NCBI GenBank assembly: GCA_012728505.1
Contig: JAAYEY010000168.1
Location: 1 to 5,567, forward strand
Length of the DNA stretch: 5,567 nt
From: Synergistaceae bacterium
GTDB taxonomy: Bacteria > Synergistota > Synergistia > Synergistales > Synergistaceae
Direction of reading: 5' to 3'
This document shows positions 1-5,567 of the stretch, in pieces. The stretch's first letter is position 1. Every line of letters begins with the position of its first letter. The notes under the pieces were generated by a model, which was given only the letters and a program-made list of their open reading frames with translations, ran no database searches and was not told the DNA's origin. Both the position numbers and the translations under genes were made by a program.

Positions 1-717
1 CCCAAGTGTGCCCTGCACTGCTGCTGTTGCAACTATTCCGTAGACGACCGCCCTCAGCATCTTGGCCGATCTATCCACTATGTCCTCTTTCACTGAATCA
101 GGAAGAGGCATTATGTCTTTCACATACTGGAGTATCAGGTGGCCGTCTCTGACAAAAAAGAACGAGGATACAGTAACTACCGCCAGCAGATAAAAAACCT
201 TGAAAGCGTTGCCCAGTATCTCCCTTGAAAGTATCCTAACAAAACCTGTGAACCAGTTCAAACTGCTGCCTATGATTGATTCAAAAACTGGGATACCACT
301 TACGGAGTTAAGATTGTACAAAAGCGGACCTAAAAGAGGCACTTTGTTCAGTTTTTCCAATATTTCACCATAAGACCCTGAGAGGACACCGCTTTGAATA
401 ACGGCCTCGTAGACTTTCAAAAACTCTTTGACCAAAAAAAGTCCGAAGAAAAGCATAGGAATAGCCATAAATACTACTATGGCAAGGGTAGTTATTCCTG
501 CTGCTATATTTGTAAGTCTACCTGCAAAAAAGTTCCTGAAGAGAAATCTATAAAGAGGATATGCAAAGTAAGAGAGTAGCACAGACCAGAGGAGAGGTCG
601 ACCAAGCGGAGAAACTATAAGCCATGAGAGGAAAAAAAAGAAAACTAGCAAAAGTGCAAAGGGTACTATGCTATCCTTTAATTTATTAGTCAACCTAAGG
701 TAACGATTATTCAACAA
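1..717 (-). CDS. AI-2E family transporter (PerM/YdiK-like), N-terminal part, cut by window edge
   Basis: Integral membrane protein of the AI-2E transporter family (formerly the PerM or UPF0118 family). Members are put forward as exporters of autoinducer-2 or other small solutes, and some as Na+/H+ antiporters, so the substrate cannot be read from sequence. The 239 visible residues are the first two thirds of a family that usually has about 340-370. Hydrophobic segments lie near residues 18-36, 42-56 and 73-98. A long amphipathic stretch follows, then another membrane segment near 172-188 that ends in FFFVRDG (186-192), a hallmark position of the family (usually F-[LF]-x-[RK]-D-G). The visible part ends at the family's conserved QG. 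No ATG lies near the N-terminus. An in-frame TGA at 733-735 limits the start to TTG at 717, TTG at 714 or TTG at 732. AGGGG at 720-724 is 5 nt from the TTG at 714, and GGGGG at 726-730 is 8 nt from the TTG at 717. The family call is firm; the exact start is not. Confidence 0.88.
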   Translation of the reverse strand, partial: MLNNRYLRLTNKLKDSIVPFALLLVFFFFLSWLIVSPLGRPLLWSVLLSYFAYPLYRFLFRNFFAGRLTNIAAGITTLAIVVFMAIPMLFFGLFLVKEFLKVYEAVIQSGVLSGSYGEILEKLNKVPLLGPLLYNLNSVSGIPVFESIIGSSLNWFTGFVRILSREILGNAFKVFYLLAVVTVSSFFFVRDGHLILQYVKDIMPLPDSVKEDIVDRSAKMLRAVVYGIVATAAVQGTLG

Positions 718-804
718 TACCCCTACCCCCAATCATGTAACAAGCAATCTTAAAAAAAATTCACGAGATATCTTCTCACATCAAATATTTCGTAACTGAG
801 GGTA

Positions 805-833
805 ATTATACTATCAATCGGCCAACTGGTTAA
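805..833 (-). promoter_or_regulatory. Probable sigma-70 promoter for the AI-2E transporter gene
   Basis: On the minus strand a perfect -10 box TATAAT (805-810) lies 17 nt from a weaker -35 box TTAACC (828-833), which matches the consensus at 4 of 6 positions. Transcription would begin near 798, giving a leader of about 80 nt. The transporter is therefore probably transcribed separately from guaA. Confidence 0.55.
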
Positions 834-902
834 ACTGAACATTTCACAGTTTGATTATTTAAACGGCAGACATAGAAAAGAGCGCCGTACCTGACAAGTA
901 GT

Positions 903-917
903 CTATGATGATCATAG
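903..917. repeat. Short perfect hairpin downstream of guaA
   Basis: CTATGA and TCATAG form a perfect 6-bp stem around a 3-nt loop, in the spacer about 57 nt after the guaA stop. No T-run follows on either strand, so it is not a convincing intrinsic terminator. It could act as a 3'-end stabilising hairpin or be chance. Confidence 0.35.
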
Positions 918-973
918 TAACCTTCAAATTTCACCCTTGCACTTCAAATAATTTCAGTAACAGCTCAAAATTA

Positions 974-2518
974 TTATTCCCACTCAATCGTTGCAGGAGG
1001 CTTTCCGGTTATATCAAGCACAACCCTGCTGATATCCGGAACTTCGTTGCATATCCTTCTGCTGACAACCTCCAGAAGTTCATAAGGAAGATGTACCCAC
1101 TCTGCGGTCATTGCGTCGAGCGACGATACCGCCCTGAGAACCGCTGTCTCGCCATAACTCCTGACATCTCCTACTACTCCAACGCTTCGCACCGGAAGAA
1201 GAGCGCAAAATGCCTGCCAGATACTATTGTAAAGCCCGAAATTCCTGATTTCCTCTATGAATATTGCGTCAGCTTCTCTCAGCGCATCGAGACGTTCTTT
1301 TTTAAGCTCGCCTAAGCATCTGACTGCAAGGCCCGGCCCCGGAAAAGGATGCCTCTCTAAGAAATGTGGCTCTATGCCAAGTGCCTTTCCGACTTTTCTG
1401 ACTTCATCCTTGAAAAGATCCCGAAGTGGTTCCAAAAGCTGCATTTTCATATCATCGGGGAGACCCCCTACGTTATGATGGCTTTTGATGAGGTTTCCTC
1501 CGCCATGCCCGCTTTCTACAACATCAGGATATATGGTTCCCTGGAGCAGCCAGTCTGAGCCACCAAGCCTACGGGCTTCTTCTTCAAAAACACGTATAAA
1601 AAGCTCTCCTATTATCTTTCTTTTCTTCTCAGGGTCTGTTACGCCGGCAAGAGCTGACAAGAATCTCTCCTCAGCGTTCACTCTGCGGACATTGAGATTG
1701 AGGGAACGATATGTCTCCATTACCTGGTCGGCTTCGTTCTTTCTTAACAATCCATGGTCGACAAAAATACAGTAAAGCTTATCGCCCACTGCTTTTGATG
1801 TGAGGACCGCGGAGACTGTAGAGTCTACGCCGCCGGAAAGACCGCAGATTACTCTGCCTGTTCCTGTTTTTACTTTGATTTTATCTATTTCTCGCTCTAC
1901 CCATTTTGATCCGAGGGTCCAGTCTGCAGTGCATCCACATATATCAAAAATAAAGGTTGAAAGGATATCTATTCCTTTAGTTGTTTGAACGACTTCTGGG
2001 TGAAACTGAAGAGCGCTTATTTTGCCATCAGAAGATTCAAATGACGCAATCGAACCGTTCTCGCTCCATCCTGTTGCAGAAAAACTTTGCGGAAGCTCTG
2101 TGACCTGATCCCAGTGGCTCATCCATACTTCGAGGGTCTTTTCATCTTTGATCCTCTCAAAAAGACTTCCGGCCGATGAGATGGAGACTTTTGCTCTTCC
2201 ATACTCAGCAGATTTACCGTGCCCTACTTTTCCTCCAAGCTGGTGTGCTATGAGTTGCATTCCATAACATATCCCCAGAATAGGAATATTAGAATCAAGA
2301 ACATGCATAGGTACAGAAGGCGCATCGCTGTCAAGAACACTTCTGGGGCCGCCGGAAATTATTATTCCTGATGGAGAAGATTCTATGATTTTGTCTAAAG
2401 GAGAATTCCAGTAAAGTATTTCGCTGAAAACCCCCAGCTCTCTCACCCTCCTGGCAATAAGCTGTGTGTACTGCGAACCGCAGTCTAATATTAAAATCTT
2501 ATTATCTTTATTTTTCAT
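974..2518 (-). CDS. guaA: GMP synthase (glutamine-hydrolysing)
   Basis: Cytoplasmic enzyme that converts XMP, ATP and glutamine to GMP, the last step of guanine nucleotide synthesis. It has 514 residues, close to the usual 510-525, with both domains complete. The N-terminal class I glutamine amidotransferase domain (about 8-195) shows ISGGP (54-58), GICYG with nucleophile Cys84, and HPE with His173 and Glu175. Together these make the Cys-His-Glu triad. The ATP pyrophosphatase domain has the P-loop LSGGVDST (227-234), FVDHGLLR (252-259), the KSHHNVGGLP lid motif (345-354) and HPFPGPGLAVR (390-400). The C-terminal dimerisation and XMP-binding part ends in the canonical KPPATIEWE. The ATG at 2518 follows AAAGGA (2530-2535) with an 11-nt gap, slightly long, but the protein begins exactly where the family does. 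No guanine riboswitch is apparent in the short leader. The gene stands alone here, without guaB. Confidence 0.98.
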   Translation of the reverse strand: MKNKDNKILILDCGSQYTQLIARRVRELGVFSEILYWNSPLDKIIESSPSGIIISGGPRSVLDSDAPSVPMHVLDSNIPILGICYGMQLIAHQLGGKVGHGKSAEYGRAKVSISSAGSLFERIKDEKTLEVWMSHWDQVTELPQSFSATGWSENGSIASFESSDGKISALQFHPEVVQTTKGIDILSTFIFDICGCTADWTLGSKWVEREIDKIKVKTGTGRVICGLSGGVDSTVSAVLTSKAVGDKLYCIFVDHGLLRKNEADQVMETYRSLNLNVRRVNAEERFLSALAGVTDPEKKRKIIGELFIRVFEEEARRLGGSDWLLQGTIYPDVVESGHGGGNLIKSHHNVGGLPDDMKMQLLEPLRDLFKDEVRKVGKALGIEPHFLERHPFPGPGLAVRCLGELKKERLDALREADAIFIEEIRNFGLYNSIWQAFCALLPVRSVGVVGDVRSYGETAVLRAVSSLDAMTAEWVHLPYELLEVVSRRICNEVPDISRVVLDITGKPPATIEWE

Positions 2519-2564
2519 GTAAAACCATATCCTTTCACAACGACATGCTTTTCGTGCACGAGTA

Positions 2565-2593
2565 AGTATGACATAAATGAGCCTCTATTTCTA
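2565..2593 (-). promoter_or_regulatory. Possible guaA promoter
   Basis: On the minus strand CATACT (2565-2570), preceded by TG one base upstream as in an extended -10 box, is 17 nt from TAGAAA (2588-2593). Each hexamer matches consensus at 4 of 6 positions. The predicted start near 2558 gives a leader of about 40 nt. A strong terminator separates guaA from groL, so guaA needs a promoter in this spacer. This is the best candidate seen, but it is weak. Confidence 0.35.
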
Positions 2594-2636
2594 CTCTCTA
2601 ATTTATATAAAAACTGCGGCTAGAAACGTGCCACGG

Positions 2637-2680
2637 GAGTCGATAGCAAATCGGTTGGCAGTCAATGGGGAATCGATTGG
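2637..2680. repeat. Four adjacent 11-nt degenerate direct repeats (left arm)
   Basis: Four 11-mers follow one another without gaps: GAGTCGATAGC (2637-2647), AAATCGGTTGG (2648-2658), CAGTCAATGGG (2659-2669) and GAATCGATTGG (2670-2680). The consensus is approximately RARTCGATTGG. The 11-nt spacing is close to one turn of DNA, so bound proteins would lie on the same face of the helix. That consequence is inference. Confidence 0.65.
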
Positions 2681-2798
2681 GAAGGGCAACCAAACACAAC
2701 AAGAAATCCTCTCTCACCGTCTTTCCCGTATGCACTTGATCAGAAGGACGCCGTTTACCGTAAGGTGAATATATAAAATAACTGCAGTATCCGCGCTA

Positions 2799-2820
2799 TT
2801 TCGAGTGCGTTTCGAGATCG
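2799..2820. repeat. Pair of tandem 11-nt repeats in the centre of the element
   Basis: TTTCGAGTGCG (2799-2809) is followed directly by TTTCGAGATCG (2810-2820), identical at 9 of 11 positions. The period equals that of the arm repeats, although the unit sequence differs. Confidence 0.5.
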
Positions 2821-2827
2821 GGAATCT

Positions 2828-2926
2828 AGGTCTGTTGTTTTCACCTGAGTTAGAATCAGAAAAAAGACCTGGCCCCCGGCTCGACGACATACCGGGGATA
2901 CGATGAGGGGACGGCCCGCTGCCCCT
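2828..2926. repeat. Cluster of three potential hairpins in the element core
   Basis: AGGTCT (2828-2833) pairs with AGACCT (2865-2870), with further inner pairing CTGA with TCAG and a T-run with an A-run. CCCCGG (2874-2879) pairs with CCGGGG (2892-2897) around a 12-nt loop. AGGGG (2906-2910) pairs with CCCCT (2922-2926) around an 11-nt loop. Three adjacent stems within 100 nt suggest a structured RNA or cruciform-prone DNA. They are short, and no promoter or covariation evidence is available here. Confidence 0.4.
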
Positions 2927-2949
2927 AGCAGTCATTTGATCGATTCATA

Positions 2950-2982
2950 CCAATTGATTCGCAATTGACTACCAACTGATTT
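2950..2982. repeat. Three adjacent 11-nt degenerate direct repeats (right arm)
   Basis: CCAATTGATTC (2950-2960), GCAATTGACTA (2961-2971) and CCAACTGATTT (2972-2982) are contiguous 11-mers. They are the inverse of the left-arm units, so read on the minus strand they give the same consensus of about RARTCRATTGG. A further GATTC at 2942-2946 is spaced 14 nt away and breaks the register. Confidence 0.65.
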
Positions 2983-2995
2983 CCCCGACATTTAA

Positions 2996-3064
2996 CACGT
3001 TGCAGCTTCACGCCAGATGTTCCACCTGGCAGTTTCACGCGGCAAGTTTCTTGCCGCAGCAGTT
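2996..3064. repeat. Array of five 13-15-nt degenerate repeats beside the groL terminator
   Basis: On the plus strand the units are CACGTTGCAGCTT (2996-3008), CACGCCAGATGTTC (3009-3022), CACCTGGCAGTTT (3023-3035), CACGCGGCAAGTTT (3036-3049) and CTTGCCGCAGCAGTT (3050-3064). The consensus is near CACGYGGCARGTTT. The last two units form the right outer arm of the inverted repeat and include a perfect hairpin, GCGGCAAG (3039-3046) with CTTGCCGC (3050-3057), around a 3-nt loop. The array begins 24 nt beyond the groL terminator. Confidence 0.6.
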
Positions 3065-3088
3065 AGGGAAAGGCGGTGGGAAAGATAC

Positions 3089-3121
3089 AAAAAAGCAGGC
3101 GGAAAAATCCCGCCTGCTTTT
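3089..3121 (-). terminator. Intrinsic terminator of the groES-groL operon
   Basis: On the minus strand a GC-rich 8-bp stem, GCAGGCGG (3110-3117) with CCGCCTGC (3095-3102), is extended by four T-A pairs to 12 bp. It has a 7-nt loop and ends in six T residues (3094 down to 3089). It begins 28 nt after the groL stop codon. The plus-strand side also has a run of four T residues, so weak bidirectional activity is possible. Confidence 0.93.
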
Positions 3122-3148
3122 GAAGTTATCTTTAAATGTATTTCGGTA

Positions 3149-4822
<1,674 letters not shown>

Positions 4823-4841
4823 TTATATTTATTTACTTTTG

Positions 4842-5132
4842 CTACTTCGTTACTACAGCAAGTACGTCTCTTTCGCTAATGATGAGGAATTCCTCACCGT
4901 CAAGCTTAACTTCTGTACCGGAATATTTGCTGTATATGATTTTGTCTTTAACCTTAACATCCATAGGCTGGCGCTTGCCGTTCTCAAGGACCTTACCTTC
5001 TCCAACAGCAACAACAATACCTTCGACCGGCTTTTCTTTCACTGTCTCCGGAAGAACAAGTCCTCCCTTTGTTTTCTCTTCATGCGGTGCGGCTTTGACA
5101 ACTATTCTGTCTCCAAGTGGCTTAAGTTTCAT
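4842..5132 (-). CDS. groS: Co-chaperonin GroES (Hsp10)
   Basis: Seven-membered lid of the GroEL chamber, acting in the cytoplasm. It has 96 residues, the normal length. It opens with [11 protein letters not shown] (3-13), the GroES signature. The mobile loop that contacts GroEL spans about 17-34 and carries the hydrophobic LVL (25-27) after GG. The VVAVGEGK turn (40-47) and the [10 protein letters not shown] roof and base region (67-76) follow, then a C-terminal strand ending ERDVLAVV. I chose the ATG at 5132. AGGAGG (5142-5147) precedes it by 9 nt, and the protein then starts where the family starts. The frame stays open upstream to an ATG at 5177, but that start would lie inside the CIRCE operator and add 15 unrelated residues. 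It is the first gene of the groES-groL operon. Confidence 0.98.
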   Translation of the reverse strand: MKLKPLGDRIVVKAAPHEEKTKGGLVLPETVKEKPVEGIVVAVGEGKVLENGKRQPMDVKVKDKIIYSKYSGTEVKLDGEEFLIISERDVLAVVTK

Positions 5133-5169
5133 AAAATGACCCCTCCTGTAAATATTTTTGTTATTTGAT

Positions 5170-5198
5170 GTTAGCACTCACGTTGAACGAGTGCTAAC
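5170..5198. promoter_or_regulatory. CIRCE operator (HrcA binding site)
   Basis: A perfect consensus CIRCE: TTAGCACTC (5171-5179), a 9-nt spacer, and GAGTGCTAA (5189-5197). One extra G-C pair at 5170 and 5198 makes 10-bp arms. In other bacteria the repressor HrcA binds this element, and GroEL assists HrcA folding, giving feedback control of heat-shock genes. It sits just after the predicted transcription start and 37 nt before the groES start codon. hrcA itself is not in the window. Confidence 0.97.
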
Positions 5199-5213
5199 TC
5201 CTTTTCGATTCAA

Positions 5214-5242
5214 AGTTTAATAAGAGAGAGGTTTTTTCTCAA
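5214..5242 (-). promoter_or_regulatory. Probable sigma-70 promoter of groES-groL
   Basis: On the minus strand TTGAGA (5237-5242, 5 of 6 to consensus) is separated by 17 nt from TAAACT (5214-5219, 4 of 6). The start would fall near 5207, placing CIRCE from about +10 onward, the usual arrangement for HrcA-repressed housekeeping promoters. Confidence 0.6.
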
Positions 5243-5252
5243 ATGTTATCAG

Positions 5253-5325
5253 CAAGGTATGTTCGTCATTATGGGCAGCTATCTTTATTTATCTCTTGTT
5301 TGCTTTTGTTTTTAAACATACCTTG
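5253..5325. repeat. 11-bp perfect inverted repeat upstream of the groES promoter
   Basis: CAAGGTATGTT (5253-5263) and AACATACCTTG (5315-5325) are perfect inverse copies separated by 51 nt of AT-rich sequence. The half AAACATAC (5314-5321) recurs at 5358-5365. The left copy ends 10 bp upstream of the predicted -35 box, so a regulator-binding pair is possible. The gap is too long for a simple hairpin. Confidence 0.45.
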
Positions 5326-5381
5326 GCTTTTCTGAATCTTACGTAGTTTGCGCAGGTAAAACATACATTACTTAAGACTTA

Positions 5382-5480
5382 TCAGCCTTTGGTGGCTAAA
5401 AATCTAATGTTGTGATTTTCTTCAGAGGCGTTTTTAGGGAACAATCTGTCAAGAGTTTCAAGCAAATATGCGATTTTCAT
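5382..5480 (-). pseudogene. Short ORF resembling the N-terminus of a Nif3-like protein; possible remnant
   Basis: This 32-codon frame begins MKIAYLLETLDRLFP and then reads ASEENHNIRFLA before stopping. Nif3-like (YqfO/DUF34) dinuclear-metal proteins commonly begin with a helix of this kind followed by a segment such as LAEEWDN[VIS]G[LF]L. The shared pattern E-E-x-x-N-I-x-F-L is suggestive. Intact members have about 250-370 residues, so this would be only the first tenth. The nearby downstream frames show no continuation. Its ATG overlaps the stop of an incoming frame (ATGA), as in coupled operon genes, and there is no separate Shine-Dalgarno site. It could instead be a chance ORF. The similarity is from memory of the family, not a search. 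Confidence 0.3.
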
Positions 5481-5566
5481 CTGGTAATAATCGTGTGATT
5501 ACCAGATTTCCCAAGAAGGATCGGGAGAGAGCGAAAGGTCTGATATGTTTCCTCTGAGGTAAGAAT
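5477..5566 (-). CDS. Possible C-terminal end of an unidentified gene entering from the right edge
   Basis: A frame open from the right edge gives 29 residues, including SEETYQTFRSLPILLGKSG and ending TIITR, before a TGA at 5477-5479. That stop overlaps the ATG of the next short ORF. The alternating hydrophobic pattern near the end would suit a final beta strand. In Bacillus-type genomes trmK precedes nif3, so a tRNA methyltransferase tail is one guess, but nothing here identifies it. A second frame (5500-5567) is also open from the edge for 22 codons and ends at TAA, so the choice rests mainly on the ATGA overlap. Confidence 0.3.
   Translation of the reverse strand: MLTSEETYQTFRSLPILLGKSGNHTIITR
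5479..5507. repeat. Perfect 10-bp hairpin across the stop/start overlap
   Basis: ATCTGGTAAT (5479-5488) and ATTACCAGAT (5498-5507) form a perfect 10-bp stem with a 9-nt loop. No T-run of useful length follows on either strand: TTTCCC on plus, GAAAAT on minus. It is therefore not a standard intrinsic terminator. It overlaps the ATG of the short ORF at 5480 and could affect its translation, be an operator palindrome, or be part of a decayed terminator. Confidence 0.55.
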
Positions 5567-5567
5567 C

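Larger units (their letters stand above)
2614..3064. repeat. Composite inverted-repeat element filling the groL-guaA spacer
   Basis: The spacer from 2519 to 3148 has no credible gene, and most of it is this element. Two nested pairs of imperfect inverted arms are visible. The outer arms are 2614-2637 against the complement of 3036-3059, with 20 of 24 positions identical. The inner arms are 2648-2682 against the complement of 2948-2982, with 29 of 35 identical. The arms lie 10 nt apart on the left and 53 nt apart on the right. The extra length on the right matches about three units of a 13-14-nt repeat. The middle (2683-2947) holds GC-rich potential hairpins and an AT-rich stretch around 2768-2780. 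No target-site duplication and no transposase were recognised. It could be a MITE-like or BIME-like intergenic repeat, or the gene for a structured RNA. The repeats are seen directly; the nature of the element is inferred. Confidence 0.7.
5199..5567. other. Gene-poor region upstream of groES
   Basis: These 369 bases hold no confident gene. They contain the groES promoter, the 11-bp inverted repeat, a low-confidence short ORF, a possible gene tail and a perfect hairpin, each listed separately. No tRNA or rRNA was recognised. The stretch 5264-5314 is notably AT-rich. Confidence 0.6.

Noticed and set aside
863..888. Possible guaA terminator, ACGGC (863-867) with GCCGT (884-888)
   Set aside because: The stem is only 5 bp with a 16-nt loop, and the following minus-strand sequence TTTAAAT is a poor T-tract.
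905..1315. 136-codon plus-strand frame overlapping the 3' end of guaA
   Set aside because: It lies mostly antisense to the conserved C-terminal part of guaA, and its translation has no recognisable domain.
2577..2768. 63-codon plus-strand frame, and a similar-looking frame on the minus strand at 2992-3174
   Set aside because: Both contain an AARN[LV]PRE-like stretch only because they translate the two outer arms of the inverted repeat. Neither has a ribosome site.
2714..2935. 73-codon minus-strand frame inside the repeat element
   Set aside because: No Shine-Dalgarno site precedes it. It runs through the GC-rich hairpins, is rich in Arg, Ser and Pro, and has no recognised family. I prefer a non-coding reading, though a homology search could overturn this.
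2637..3064. Possible CRISPR array
   Set aside because: The repeats are 11-15 nt, degenerate and contiguous without spacers, and no cas gene is present.
5133..5177. N-terminal extension of groES to an ATG at 5177
   Set aside because: It would place the start inside the CIRCE operator and add 15 residues not found in GroES. The ATG at 5132 has an ideal Shine-Dalgarno site.
5391..5404. Small stem AGCC/GGCT near 5385-5397 considered as a terminator
   Set aside because: Only a 4-bp stem, with no T-run after it on either strand.

Overview
This is a bacterial chromosomal segment carrying housekeeping genes. Every convincing gene lies on the minus strand. Reading in the direction of transcription (right to left), the order is: an uncertain remnant or leader region (5199-5567), groES (4842-5132), groL (3149-4801), a gene-free and repeat-rich spacer (2519-3148), guaA (974-2518), a short spacer (718-973), and the N-terminal part of an AI-2E family membrane protein that runs off the left edge (1-717).

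The groES-groL pair is a classic heat-shock operon. A perfect CIRCE operator (5171-5179 and 5189-5197) sits between a plausible sigma-70 promoter and groES. Both genes have strong Shine-Dalgarno sites 9 nt from their starts, and the operon ends in a strong intrinsic terminator at 3089-3121. guaA encodes a full-length two-domain GMP synthase with all expected motifs. The AI-2E gene appears to start at a TTG codon behind its own promoter. CIRCE, the strong Shine-Dalgarno sites and the protein sequences suit an anaerobic, Gram-positive-like or Synergistota-type bacterium. That placement is an impression from the GroEL and GuaA sequences, not a demonstrated assignment.

The least explained part is the spacer between groL and guaA. 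It holds a composite imperfect inverted repeat of about 450 bp (2614-3064). The outer arms are 24 nt (20/24 identical) and the inner arms 35 nt (29/35 identical). The inner arms are built from 11-nt direct repeats, and the right outer arm lies inside an array of 13-14-nt repeats whose units resemble half of a ParB parS site. The right side has about three more units than the left. The middle contains several potential hairpins and no credible gene. This looks like a small non-coding repeat element, MITE-like or BIME-like, or a structured RNA. I cannot name a known family for it.

At the right edge, a short reading frame resembling the N-terminus of a Nif3-like protein overlaps by ATGA with a frame that enters from outside the window. 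A perfect 10-bp hairpin lies across the overlap. This may be the decayed end of an old operon upstream of groES.
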